From Kriegella sp963975415 (GTDB taxonomy: Bacteria; Bacteroidota; Bacteroidia; Flavobacteriales; Flavobacteriaceae), in NCBI RefSeq assembly GCF_963975415.1, contig NZ_CAXBGN010000007.1, positions 62,001 to 126,000 of the forward strand: a stretch of DNA of 64,000 nt, read 5' to 3'. Positions 37,484 to 48,500 of the stretch are shown here, in pieces (position 1 is the stretch's first letter; every line of letters starts with the position of its first letter). The position numbers and the translations under genes were made by a program. The notes under the pieces were generated by a model, which did no database searches, was not told the DNA's origin, and was given only the letters and a program-made list of their open reading frames with translations.

Positions 37484-40400
37484 TCAAAAGCTAAGATTTA
37501 CACCAAGTAAAAATGTTCTTGCCTGTGGAAATTGTGCAAAATCTACGTTTTGCTGTAAATTGCCATCGGTCAGCCCCAATTCGGGGTCCATACCGGAATA
37601 TCCTGTAATGGTAAATAAATTTTGTGCCGTTACGTATAGACGTAACCGACTCAGGTTAATTTTCTCAATATAATCACTGGGTAGCGAATAGCCAATTGTC
37701 AAATTCTTCAAGCGGAAATAATCACCCGACTCTACAAACAAATCAGAAGTTCTATGGTTCAAATTCGTTCGAAGTGTAGACACTCTTGGTATTGAGTTAC
37801 TAGTGCCAGGCCCCGTCCATCGTCCTTCTATATCTGAATACACGTTAAAAGGATATGAAGCATCTAAGCCTTGCATTCTATCGGCATTGTAAATATCGAC
37901 TCCGGCAGCACCTAAGAAAAAAGCTGTAACATCAAATCCTTTGTATGCGATATTCGCATTGATGCCGTAAGTCATATCGGGGTGGGGGCTTCCTATTATG
38001 GTTCTGTCTTCATCGTCGATTACCCCATCTTCGTTGATATCAACAAATCGCACATCACCGGGCACTGCACCTTCTTGAGTAGCATGACCGTCAATATCAC
38101 CTTGTGTTTGAAAAAGACCGTTGGTCCTCCATCCATAGAAAGTAGCGATAGGCTCACCTTCAAAGGTTCTGGAAAGCTCTTGGTTTGGACGTCCGTAAAA
38201 ATCGGAAGCCAAAAAGTTGCCATCGACCAATTTGATTACCTTATTCTTAACAAACGAAGCATTGGCACCAACACCATAACTTAAGTCGCCTTTGGTATCT
38301 TGCCAGTTCAACTCAACTTCCAAGCCTTTGTTCTCAACCTCACCAACATTTTGAAATGGAGAAGAAATAGTACCCTGACTACCAATGGCAGGTGGTTGCA
38401 AAAGCATGTCCTCGGTATTCTTGATAAAGTAGTTAAAGTTAGTAGTAAGTCTGTTATCGGCAAACCCTACATTCAATCCGAAGTTGGTCATCACAACTGT
38501 TTCCCAAGTTACATCAGGGTTGGCATAACTTGCCTGTGCAACACCTTCTACTTGATTACTTCCATCAAGACCGAATGAATACCTTCTACCACCACTCAAT
38601 CGTGCCAAATACTGTAGGCGGGAAATATTTTGATTCCCCAGTTCTCCCCATCCTCCAGTTAATTTAAGGTCGCTTATCAAAGGAAAATCAAAAAAAGATT
38701 CTTCGGAAATTCTCCAACCCAATGAAAAGGCCGGGAATGTTCCTCTTTGATTTCCTTCTGCAAATCGTGAAGACTCATCGGACCTTAATGTAGCGGTAAC
38801 TAAATATTTATCTTTATAGGAATAATTGAGTCTCCCAAATATTGATCTCAGCCCATCATGTGTACGAAACTCGCTTGCGGTATCGGCATCACCGTTGGTC
38901 AATAACTTTTGACTCTCGCTACTTTCAACATTATAAGTTCTTGCATTAAAACCTTGGGAATCGAATGATTGCTCGGTATACCCTGCAACTCCCCCAACAA
39001 TATGGTCACCAAAAACCTTATTGTACGAAAGGAAATATTCCATAAGAAATGAATAGGTTTCTTCATACCCTCGATATCTACTACTGGTTCCCCGTTGTCT
39101 AATCTGGTCTAAGATTTGGGCATCATATGACTTTTGATCACGAATTTCAGCATCGACACCAAAATTCGCTTTAAACTTTAACTCCGGTGTAAAGGAGATT
39201 TCAGCCGCAACATTTGATAGAATTCGTGTTTTTCTATCCTTAGCATCATCAATATTGACCGTATATATGGGGTTATTGATATCACCAAACTCACTGCTTA
39301 CCTGAGACGAACTATAGCTACCATCGGCATTTCGAACCGGAAGCCCGGGATGAAAACGTATAGCACTCCAAATCAAACCAGTTTGTGCCGAGGTTGTATT
39401 AAAGGCATTATCGGCCCGTGTTGACAACGAAAGGTTTTGTTCGATTTTCAACCAATCGGTTACCCTATGGTCGGAGTTCATTTGCAAACTCAATCGATTT
39501 GCCTTTGCTTTTTCAATAACACCCTGCTCATCATAATAGCCCAAACCGAATAAGAAAGATGATTTTTCGCTAGAACCGGTAATGGTCAAATCTACATTTT
39601 GCGTAGTGCCCGTTCTAAAAAGTTCATCTTGCCAATTGGTACGTTGCGTCAAGTATTGCGAATCGTTCCAAATTTCATCAACCGGAATACCATCGTTTGT
39701 ATAACGCTCTCTCTTGATTTCGGCCAAGGCAGGAGCATCGAGCACATCGATGGTCTTTACAACGTTGGAAAAACCGGTATAGGCATCAAGTGTCATTTCG
39801 GTCCTCTGCCCTCTTCTTCCCTTTTTCGTTGTGATTATCACCACCCCGTTAGCAGCTCGTGTACCATATATAGCAGAAGCGGAAGCATCTTTTAAAACTT
39901 CAATAGACTCAATATTATTCTGATTGATTCCTGAAATGCTACCCGTCGGAACACCGTCAATAACATACAGCGGATCAGAATTATTTACGGTTCCAGTTCC
40001 TCGAATCCGTATCGATGCGCCGGCCCCGGGTGCCCCACCATTGTTCACTACTTGAACCCCGGCCAACCGTCCTTGAAGGACTTTGTCAACGCTGGCGACC
40101 GGTAAATTCTTAAAGTCATCACCATCTACCGAAGAAATAGCCCCGGTAACATCCTTTTTAGCGGTAGTACCGTAACCGACCACAAATACCTCATCCAATT
40201 GCGAGGCATCGGGTTCCAATGAAATATTTAACGTAGATTGGTTTGCCACCGCCACTTCTTTTGTCGCATATCCAAGATAAGATATCACTAACACAGCATC
40301 TCCGCTAGCAACTTCAATAGAATAATTACCATCAAAATCTGTAGTAACACCTATAGACGTATCTTTTATTTGAACAGTTGCTCCTGGTAAGGGCTGACCG

Positions 40401-40606
40401 GTCTCATCAGACACCAACCCTTGAACGGTCTCTTGAGGCACCGCCAAGGCATGTGTTGAAAAAGTATTTCGATCATTCTCAATCGAAACGGTATTGTTTG
40501 CGCTTACCGTAACCGCAAAAAACATGGCCAACAAGCAAAAAACGGAAAGGCCGTAACTGCTTTTGGCATAGGTCAAGTAAACCCTATCGTGATATTCTTT
40601 TTTCAT
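37484..40606 (-). CDS. SusC/RagA TonB-linked outer-membrane transporter
   Basis: This complete 1040-residue SusC protein has an N-terminal signal anchor (about residues 18-36), a carboxypeptidase-regulatory-like domain (about 60-133; VQGLVSDETGQPLPGATVQI), a TonB-box-like DEVFVVGYG (138-146), a plug domain (about 148-265; LQGRLAGVQV, SIRIRGTGTVNNSDPLYVID) and a C-terminal barrel ending in LLGVNLSF. It energises import of a ligand captured by the downstream SusD. It heads the SusC-SusD-ASPIC/UnbV operon. No anti-sigma/ECF or hybrid sensor regulator gene is adjacent, so regulation is not visible here. Confidence 0.96.
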   Translation of the reverse strand: MKKEYHDRVYLTYAKSSYGLSVFCLLAMFFAVTVSANNTVSIENDRNTFSTHALAVPQETVQGLVSDETGQPLPGATVQIKDTSIGVTTDFDGNYSIEVASGDAVLVISYLGYATKEVAVANQSTLNISLEPDASQLDEVFVVGYGTTAKKDVTGAISSVDGDDFKNLPVASVDKVLQGRLAGVQVVNNGGAPGAGASIRIRGTGTVNNSDPLYVIDGVPTGSISGINQNNIESIEVLKDASASAIYGTRAANGVVIITTKKGRRGQRTEMTLDAYTGFSNVVKTIDVLDAPALAEIKRERYTNDGIPVDEIWNDSQYLTQRTNWQDELFRTGTTQNVDLTITGSSEKSSFLFGLGYYDEQGVIEKAKANRLSLQMNSDHRVTDWLKIEQNLSLSTRADNAFNTTSAQTGLIWSAIRFHPGLPVRNADGSYSSSQVSSEFGDINNPIYTVNIDDAKDRKTRILSNVAAEISFTPELKFKANFGVDAEIRDQKSYDAQILDQIRQRGTSSRYRGYEETYSFLMEYFLSYNKVFGDHIVGGVAGYTEQSFDSQGFNARTYNVESSESQKLLTNGDADTASEFRTHDGLRSIFGRLNYSYKDKYLVTATLRSDESSRFAEGNQRGTFPAFSLGWRISEESFFDFPLISDLKLTGGWGELGNQNISRLQYLARLSGGRRYSFGLDGSNQVEGVAQASYANPDVTWETVVMTNFGLNVGFADNRLTTNFNYFIKNTEDMLLQPPAIGSQGTISSPFQNVGEVENKGLEVELNWQDTKGDLSYGVGANASFVKNKVIKLVDGNFLASDFYGRPNQELSRTFEGEPIATFYGWRTNGLFQTQGDIDGHATQEGAVPGDVRFVDINEDGVIDDEDRTIIGSPHPDMTYGINANIAYKGFDVTAFFLGAAGVDIYNADRMQGLDASYPFNVYSDIEGRWTGPGTSNSIPRVSTLRTNLNHRTSDLFVESGDYFRLKNLTIGYSLPSDYIEKINLSRLRLYVTAQNLFTITGYSGMDPELGLTDGNLQQNVDFAQFPQARTFLLGVNLSF

Positions 40607-41071
40607 AGTCTATAGTTTCTCTGATGAAGAGTTTTTTTTGCAATTTTCAATTTACCAAATGCCAGCAGCGCTTCTGACATTTTAATAATTCGTATTCCAA
40701 TAATTACTGTCTGGACTAGCCAATCCCTGTTGCATCGGCCTAAACTTCAATATTTCAGATTGTAAATATATATGCTCGCCTTACTTCCCTAGGTGTTTTT
40801 AATGTTAAGTTTTTTGCATTAAGGTAAAAATGTGTTAAATAATCATTAACAGACAGGTGTTTTACGCCAATAATAAAGAGATTTCTTACTAAATCGGAAT
40901 TAGCACAAAAATGACAGCTCCGAGTACACTCAGTTTCAAATCAAAAAAACCAATACCAAATTTCCCGAAACCGCCCCCCCCTTAAACTACCTTACAGGGG
41001 TGTTTTATATTAAAAATTAAAGGTCCCATAAGTCATTAAAAAAAACTATTTTGGCCCATAAAGTGAAATTA
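40607..41071. other. Intergenic region between susC and the Nramp-like gene
   Basis: This 465-base gap between divergent genes should hold both promoters. I find no full-consensus -7 box. It contains a C8 homopolymer (40974-40981), unusual for this AT-rich DNA, ~90 bases before the Nramp-like start, and a short CCCC/GGGG pairing just downstream. I see no coding frame or RNA gene. Confidence 0.45.
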
Positions 41072-42325
41072 ATGATATCTAAAGCCAAAAGGCTACTCCA
41101 AATTCTTGGTCCGGGACTATTATTTGCAAGCATGGCCATTGGAACTTCCCACTTGGTGCTATCTACTAAAGCCGGAGCACAATATGGATGGATAATGGTC
41201 TTGCCCATTGTACTTGCTAATCTATTTAAATATCCTTTCTTTGAATTCGGAGTACGATATACCAACGTAACGAACAAGACCTTGATAGAAGGTTATCGCA
41301 ATCGCGGCAAAGGCTATTTGTGGTTTTATGCCTTAATCACGTTAGTATCTACCTTTACCATTTTAGCCGCTTTATATACGGTTACGGCGGGTCTCTTCAT
41401 TAATCTTGCCCAAATAACGAACGTTTCAATCAGCCTAATCGCCTTGGGTTTATTTTTACTCATTAGCCTCCTACTCATTATTGGGCGCTATACATTTTTA
41501 GAACGCTCTCTAAAATTGGTCGTTACGATTTTATTCATCGCCCTTATCATCACCACTTTTTTAGTTATTTTAAGAGGGCAGGTGTTACCAGTAGAAAATT
41601 TTGAACCTCTGCCCATATTTGATGAAGCAGGGGTTTTATTTTTAATCGGATTAATGGGCTGGATGCCCACAACGGTAGAAGCTTCAAGTTGGGTCAGTCT
41701 ATGGAGTGTTGAAAAATGGAAAACCAAAGAAAAGCCTAGTTTGCAAGAATCGCTTCAGGAATTCAATATTGGCTACCTACTCACAAGTATTTTGGCCATT
41801 TTCTTTTTGACCATTGGCAGCATGACCTTATACGGCACCAATACCGAACTCAGTGGTAACGCTGTGACCTTTGCTGATCAAATCGTACAATTGTTCACGT
41901 CCCATATCGGATCCTGGGCCTATATCTTTATAGCTGTAGCGGCCTTCGCAACTATGTTCAGCACCTGCATGACCGCTCATGACGCCATTGCCAGAGTAAG
42001 TCTGGATATTATCGGCCTACTCGTACCCAACATCAAAATGCACAGAAAGAAAATCTATTATGGCCTCGGAGTACTAGTTTTGGCATTGATCAACTATATT
42101 GTGGTCAGTGCCTTTAGTGCAAATATGGGGCAGTTGGTTGCTTTGGCAACTTTTGTGTCTTTTGTGGTAGCACCCATAGTTGGGTACATGAATCTTAAAA
42201 ATGTAATGAGCAAAGAACTTCCTATTGAACAAAGGCCCAAAAAGAGGCTTCAAGTGCTGACATACGCAGGCATTGTTTTTCTCTCCTTCTTTTCGGTATT
42301 ATACCTTTGGATGATTGTTTTTTAA
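41072..42325 (+). CDS. Nramp-family (divergent) divalent metal transporter
   Basis: The ATG at 41072 is preferred over a TTG at 41051. This 417-residue protein has about eleven transmembrane helices and clear Nramp-like opening GPGLLFASMAIGTSHLVLSTKAGAQ. The classical DPGN metal-binding motif of helix 1 is replaced by Gly-Thr-Ser-His (24-27), and the helix-6 Met-Pro-His motif reads Met-Pro-Thr (198-200) in LMGWMPTTVEASSW. The fold is therefore Nramp-like, but the standard Mn/Fe ligands are largely missing, so the substrate may be different. It is divergent from the SusCD operon and convergent with the OmpA-family gene, standing alone. Confidence 0.85.
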   Translation: MISKAKRLLQILGPGLLFASMAIGTSHLVLSTKAGAQYGWIMVLPIVLANLFKYPFFEFGVRYTNVTNKTLIEGYRNRGKGYLWFYALITLVSTFTILAALYTVTAGLFINLAQITNVSISLIALGLFLLISLLLIIGRYTFLERSLKLVVTILFIALIITTFLVILRGQVLPVENFEPLPIFDEAGVLFLIGLMGWMPTTVEASSWVSLWSVEKWKTKEKPSLQESLQEFNIGYLLTSILAIFFLTIGSMTLYGTNTELSGNAVTFADQIVQLFTSHIGSWAYIFIAVAAFATMFSTCMTAHDAIARVSLDIIGLLVPNIKMHRKKIYYGLGVLVLALINYIVVSAFSANMGQLVALATFVSFVVAPIVGYMNLKNVMSKELPIEQRPKKRLQVLTYAGIVFLSFFSVLYLWMIVF

Positions 42326-42427
42326 CAGCTACAAATTCGTAAGATTTTCACACCGATATATATTTTCCGAATAGCCAAGGGAAGGTAAAAACCTTATAAA
42401 AAATATGCTTTAAGTAAGCTGTGGTTT

Positions 42428-44377
42428 CTATTGATTTATCAATTCATCATAGTTGTCAACGACAAACAGGCTACGTACATTTTGATCGTGCAAGAAATCT
42501 AAACAGAAAGCGCCATTGGTACAGCTATTGGTTATCTGCTCTTCCCCGTAGCCCAAAACCCCAATAATATTCTCTGAAGGCACTCCCTTTTTCATCAAAT
42601 AGGAATATAAGGCTTCCGAACGTTGCTGGGAAATTCTTTTATTACTATAACTACTACCACGACTATCGGTATGAGATTCTATTTTAACTCGCATTCCGGG
42701 GAACTTCAGAAGCAGGTCTGCTACTTTATCAAGCTCTACCAAAGTTTCAGGAGTCAAGTTACTCTTTGCCTTGGCAAACTTTATCTTTTGCAATTTCAAC
42801 ACCATCTTATCTTCTTTCGGCTCAACCACATCTTCCAAATAGGCCATTTCGATAACCAAAGGTTTTTTCTGCACCTCCTCCTGATCAGCACCTACATATT
42901 TTTGACTAAAAACCGAATGCTTCTTTTTTGAAATTTCCAAAAAGACAGTTTCCCTCCAAGGAATCTCCAATTGATAACTTCCATTAGCTTGAGTCAAAAC
43001 TTCCTTAATCGTTTTTCCCTCGGCATCCAGAACTTTAACCGAAGCTTCGGCAATACCTTGACTGCTACGAGGTTTTAGCACCGTACCCTTAATTGCGAAA
43101 GTTTTTAGCCCAGGTTTTTCAGCCACCTTGAAACCATAGATATCATCATTGCCCTTTCCACCGCTTCTGTTTGACGAGAAAAAACCAGAAAATTCATTAA
43201 GTCCGCTTTCCTTAATTATAAATCCAAAATCATCAGCATCTGAATTTATGCCCCTACCAAGGTTTACGGGGATACTGAACGTATTATCGGGACGCTGATT
43301 CGCCTTATAAATATCCATTCCGCCCAACCCATAAAAAACATCGGAAGAGAAATACAAACTACCATCAAAAATAAAGGGTGCTATCTCGTTGGCTGCGGAA
43401 TTAATACGTGGGCCCATATTAACGGGCTGCGACATAATCTGACCATTGAAAGTACTTACGTAATAAAGATCCGTTCCCCCATAACCTTCATCAAAATTGG
43501 CGGAAAAATATAGGCGATCGGAAGCCTCGTCATAATATGGATAATAAAAGGAAACACTTAAATCTCTCAGGAGATAATTAAAAGGTTGGTCGGCCCCTGC
43601 TCCATTCTTGACAATGACGATGGCCAATGCATTTTTTCCTTTTTCATCGAATAAAAGCTTACCACGTTCTTCATTCGAAGCGATATAAAATATCTGATTC
43701 AACTTTTTGGAGAAGTATGGAGTTGCTTCGTGGTATTTTGAATCAGGAATACCCGTGAACTCATTGATGTTGACAACATCTCCGTTAGACTCAACTTTTC
43801 CACGGTAAATATCAAGATATGATTCACCAGAGGGCGCATAAACATCTTTTGATTTTTGAGTACGTCCACTACTGAAAAGGAGCTCGTCTTTATAAAAAGT
43901 TGGTGAAAAATCGGCTTGCGCACTATTCCCCTTAATATTGAACACTTGAAAATCTTCAGAAGAATTGGCTGAAGTCTCCAGTAATTCAAAGTTAAATTCA
44001 GCATTCTCAAAAAGTTCATCGTGTAACGACCCGCGTCTTGATTTCAATAATGATTTTACCCGATCTTTCTCAGCGGTCTGGGCCAAACTTTGCAACATCT
44101 TATTAAACCGATGGTTTGATATCGTCGAATCGCTTTTATTGACCTCTAAATAAATTTTTGACGCATTGGCGTAATCTTTTGTTTTAAAATAGGCATCTGC
44201 CAAATTTAGCCGCTGTTCATTGGTCAATGTACCTTGGGTCATCTCTTTGCGATATTCAAGAATAGCATCGGCATAGGCATAACTATAGAAATATTTGTCA
44301 GCCCGCGACTTCGTCTCTTGTGCATGGGAAAGGCCCCAAAACAGACCAAAGAACAATAAAAATATCTTTAGTTTCAT
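42428..44377 (-). CDS. OmpA-family protein with TPR, PD40 and carboxypeptidase-like domains
   Basis: This 649-residue protein has a signal peptide (cleavage after SHAQ), an N-terminal TPR-like helical part (about residues 25-130), WD40/PD40-like beta-propeller repeats (about 150-415) with DLYYVSTFNGQ, SLYFSSDVFYGLGGMDIYKA and GFFSSNRSGGKGNDDIYGF, a carboxypeptidase-regulatory-like domain (about 422-510), and a C-terminal OmpA peptidoglycan-binding domain (about 530-640) with IESHTDSRGSSYSNKRISQQR. Proteins of this architecture accompany PorP/SprF partners in T9SS loci, and this gene follows PorP/SprF by 100 bases. A role in anchoring the adhesin export complex to peptidoglycan is inferred. 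Confidence 0.9.
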   Translation of the reverse strand: MKLKIFLLFFGLFWGLSHAQETKSRADKYFYSYAYADAILEYRKEMTQGTLTNEQRLNLADAYFKTKDYANASKIYLEVNKSDSTISNHRFNKMLQSLAQTAEKDRVKSLLKSRRGSLHDELFENAEFNFELLETSANSSEDFQVFNIKGNSAQADFSPTFYKDELLFSSGRTQKSKDVYAPSGESYLDIYRGKVESNGDVVNINEFTGIPDSKYHEATPYFSKKLNQIFYIASNEERGKLLFDEKGKNALAIVIVKNGAGADQPFNYLLRDLSVSFYYPYYDEASDRLYFSANFDEGYGGTDLYYVSTFNGQIMSQPVNMGPRINSAANEIAPFIFDGSLYFSSDVFYGLGGMDIYKANQRPDNTFSIPVNLGRGINSDADDFGFIIKESGLNEFSGFFSSNRSGGKGNDDIYGFKVAEKPGLKTFAIKGTVLKPRSSQGIAEASVKVLDAEGKTIKEVLTQANGSYQLEIPWRETVFLEISKKKHSVFSQKYVGADQEEVQKKPLVIEMAYLEDVVEPKEDKMVLKLQKIKFAKAKSNLTPETLVELDKVADLLLKFPGMRVKIESHTDSRGSSYSNKRISQQRSEALYSYLMKKGVPSENIIGVLGYGEEQITNSCTNGAFCLDFLHDQNVRSLFVVDNYDELINQ

Positions 44378-44477
44378 CTGTTACTATTGTTTGTTTTAAA
44401 GGTCGGATTTTATTCTCCGATAACATTTCATCGTAAAAGGTCAATTAATCGTTCGCTATGACCAATCAACCTCACGT

Positions 44478-45494
44478 TTAAAAGAATCTTGGCGTATCTA
44501 TTTGTTTGGGTTGCCCTTTACTTGGCTTCGTTCGCTTACCACCACTGCCAGTATTACCAGTATTAATGCTTGGACCACTACCTTTGCCCAAATAAAATTT
44601 CAAAATAACCTCATGTGAACCGCTATTGAAATTTCCTAAAGGGTTGGTATCATAATCGTAAGAGTACCCGATAAACGTACCACTGCCAATCTGAAAACCG
44701 GCCAATCCACTAACCGCATTTCCTACACGATAAGAAGCTCCCAATGTAAACCTTTCATTAATCAAAAAATTGGTCGAAACATTTGCATTCACCGGAGATC
44801 CCTTAAGGTAGTTAACCAAAAACGCCGGTTTGAATTTCAGGGTTTCCGATAAATTAAAAACATACCCTCCAATAAAATTAAAGTGCATCTTATCTTCTAC
44901 TATGGAAGCTACGTCATCATCATAAATACCATCAGTCAAGAAATTAGGAATGGAAACACCTAAATACCAGACATCTTGACCGTACAGAAACAGACCTGCA
45001 CCTACTGTGGGGTAAAACTTTTTTACGGGTGTACGGTCTAAAACCGGTTCTCCGGGGTTTTCAAAGGTTCCCTTCGAAAAATCGACATTTAAAAATCCGC
45101 CGCCCACATCCATACCAAAAGAAAGTTTCGTATTATCGGAAACTTGAAACTGATAGGAATAAGCCAAATCTACATAGGTCTGTGTAACCGGCCCCAGTTC
45201 ATCATTCACGACATTGAACCCAAGGCCATGTTTATCGTTCGAAAAGGGAATATTTGCACCAAAACGCATTGTTCTGGGCGAACCCGGAATATCTAACCAT
45301 TGTGCCCGATACAACCCTATGAGTTCAGGTGTTTCAACAGTGCCCACATAGGCCGGGTTAAAGCTACCGATATTATACATGTATTGGGTATATTGGGGCT
45401 CTCGCTGCGAATAGCCAGTATATACATTAAACAATACAAGACCGATTAATAAATACAGACAGTGATATGTGGGGTTGTTTATATTGTATGCCAT
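44478..45494 (-). CDS. Type IX secretion system membrane protein, PorP/SprF family
   Basis: This 338-residue outer-membrane protein has a signal peptide and the family opening QYTQYMYNIGSFNPAYVGT followed by barrel strands. SprF-type proteins help secrete or attach one specific large T9SS substrate. Here the partner is evident: the adhesin gene ends eight bases upstream and the OmpA/PD40 gene follows. The C-terminus is unusual: after the last strand (VILKFYLGKG) a ~40-residue Gly/Ser/Lys/Pro-rich tail follows, ending DTPRFF. Confidence 0.93.
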   Translation of the reverse strand: MAYNINNPTYHCLYLLIGLVLFNVYTGYSQREPQYTQYMYNIGSFNPAYVGTVETPELIGLYRAQWLDIPGSPRTMRFGANIPFSNDKHGLGFNVVNDELGPVTQTYVDLAYSYQFQVSDNTKLSFGMDVGGGFLNVDFSKGTFENPGEPVLDRTPVKKFYPTVGAGLFLYGQDVWYLGVSIPNFLTDGIYDDDVASIVEDKMHFNFIGGYVFNLSETLKFKPAFLVNYLKGSPVNANVSTNFLINERFTLGASYRVGNAVSGLAGFQIGSGTFIGYSYDYDTNPLGNFNSGSHEVILKFYLGKGSGPSINTGNTGSGGKRTKPSKGQPKQIDTPRFF

Positions 45495-45502
45495 TGATTT
45501 CG

Positions 45503-48500
45503 TTATCTGATAAGCTGTATCCAGCCTTTTTGAGTTTTAAAGGGCGCTACATCATCTCGATCTTGAACAACATCTAAAACATAAAAATAGGTGCCGTCTG
45601 GTGCGTCTTGTCCTTCCCAACTGCCATCCCAAATTACTTCTTCGGTCATATCATCGCCCTCAAAGACCAAAGCACCATACCTATTGAATATTTTAATGGA
45701 ATAGATTATTTCAACAACTTCGTTCGTTTCACTGTCTATTCGGTTTATTTTAAGTTCATCATTGGTTCCGTCTCCATTTGGCGAAAATTGATTAAAGATA
45801 ATTCCGATTTCCAACGGAGTGCGCTCACTTACCTCGATCTGAATTGTAGATTGACTGTCTTCATCGTTCACTTTACTTTCATGTGGTGAAGAATTTTCAA
45901 TGGTTGCAGTGTTAAAAAGCGTTCCTATTTCTTCAAAAACCATGGATATTTCAAGTAGCGCTTCTTCACCTACCGCTAAACTTTCAATGACCCAAACATT
46001 TGAATTTTCGTTATAGGTTCCATTTACGGTAAAAGCGTCGAGAATGGTAAAATTCAATTCATCACTATTGGTTATCGAATCACGCACCACGATGCGCGAC
46101 ACTGCATCTTCTTGGGATTTATTGGTAACTTTAATCGTAAAAATCACTTCTTCCCCAATCAACGGACTCACCCGGCTACTAACATTTACCGTGTTCTCAC
46201 TGTTGTTTATTCTGGCGGTTTTCTCTACTATTAAATTGATTCCTTCCGGCAAGTCTATATTGAGCGTGACCATCGAGACATCATTGGTGCTATTATTATC
46301 GATTGGAAAGGAATCTAAAAGTTCTGCCGTATTTGTATATACCCCACCTTCTAACACATCAACTGTAACTTCTAAAGTAATGTTGGCTAGCGGTTGCATC
46401 TCAAAAACATCCCAAATACCAGTTTCCGGGTCATAACTGCCTAAGGAAGCTGTATGCGCTATATACTCGAAACCGGTTTCTAATAAATCACCAATTTTCA
46501 CCCCTAGCACCCTACTATCTGAAAGGTTATTTGCATGTATCGTAAAAGTAACTCGCTCACCCACAAGGGCATTTTCGTTATCTACTTCTTTTATGATTTC
46601 TAAATCAATCGGGTCTGGTTCACAATCTGGTGTCAGATTAGGGTCACACGGATTCAAAGGATCAGACCCGTTCGCTTCTTCGTCGCCGTCAGTAATACCA
46701 TCGCCATCAGTATCACAAAGATTGTGTGAATTATCAGGTACACATGGATTGTCATTGGCCGGATCTTGTTGATCGTTCACGCCATCATTATCAAGATCTG
46801 TGATATTTGAATCTAAGGCGTCAATAATGCCATCGTTATCTTCATCTAATGGCGCTGCTATAATATCGCCGACCTCAACCCCATCATTGACACCGTCACC
46901 ATCTGTATCAGGATTATTTGGATCTGTCCCCAATGCTTGTTCATCACCACCAAACAATCCGTCACCATCATTATCCGTATCACAACTACTAACAGAAACA
47001 GTCACCATCGACGATTCGTTAGCGCAGGGTGCCTGTGCCCCTGTTGTACTAAAAGTAAAAACATAGTCGCCGTCAGGTTGCCCCTGAAAATCTACCGTAC
47101 CCGTACCATTGGTAGGACTCCCCAAACTACCTCCTGCTGGCTGAGAAGTTACTGCCCACACCCCCGCATCTTCGCCAGCCAATTGACCAGCCAAATTCAA
47201 CGTTGTTGTTCCAAACCGGGAATCATTACAAGACGAGGTATCACTCGGTATACCCGGAGAAGGTTGTGGAACCACCGTAGCAATTACTTCCACCCTCGGT
47301 GAAGGGCAACCGTTTTCGGTTGCCTCTACCCAGAAAGAATGATTTCTTGGTTCTAAATTCACGCCCTGAGAAACCGTCGGGGTATAACTAGCTCCAGTAT
47401 CTACAGGCGTACCTCCCGTTTCGCTGGTGTACCAATTAAATGTAGGACTCCCCGTTGCCGTGACCGTAAGCTCTACTTCACCTGGGCCGCAGCGCGTGCC
47501 TCCCTCGGTACCCGTTATGGTCGGAGTTTCGTTCAGCGCCAAAGTAACCTCTAAAAGTGGACTAGTACAATCGTTATCCGCATCATAAAACAAGGCGTAA
47601 TAGGTACCTGGCAAAGGATTATTTATACGGGTATTCGTAAGATGTGAACTCACATCGGCAGGATCAGCGGAGTCGGTGGTCCATTTCAATACCGTGCCGG
47701 CAGGCGGAACAGAAGTCGTAAAATCACTTAAACTTAAGGCATCGGGAAAAGCATCGCAATAAACCGTTGCGGGCGGGTTAGCTATCAACTGTGGACCCGT
47801 ACTACCTGCATCACAACACTCAATGACCGTAACAGTAACGGTTGCCGTATCATTTACACAAGCCCCGGTTGCCGTATTTGTCGTATAGGTAAATATATAT
47901 TGCCCTGTGGCGCGGCCATCAAAATCAATTCGGTTATTGCCCGGAATTGCCCCAACTGAAGGACCTCCTGTCTGGGTCCAATCGCCGTCGTCTTCATCAT
48001 CAATATGATCATCCAAGTCTACCCTGCTCTCTCCAAAATCTTCATCGGAACACGCACCGGCATCGGTAGTTGTACCAGCCGATGGCGAAAAACTTTGTGT
48101 TATGGTTACTGCAGCAGTAGGGCTAAAACAGTCATATGTGGTATTGTCTACAAAAAATGCATAATATACACCAGGGACTGTCACAGGACTTCCGTTTGCC
48201 GGAGGTAGCCAATCTCCCTGTACCGAAGGATCAGGGTTTGTCGTCCATCCCAAATCTGTATTGGCGGGCCTCACCCCGATAAAATAATCATCCAAGGCCT
48301 GGGAAAACGTATCACAAAACGCTTCGGCATTTGTACTCACCGCCGGGGCGGTATCCCCTGCAGCACAATCATCATCGATTATGGTAATAGTGGCCGATGC
48401 CGGAGTCCCAATAGAAAACAAAACCGGGTTACTGGTACTATTCAATGTTATCGTGACCGTTTCATCAGGTTCGGCCACAGCATCATCCACCGGCGCCACG

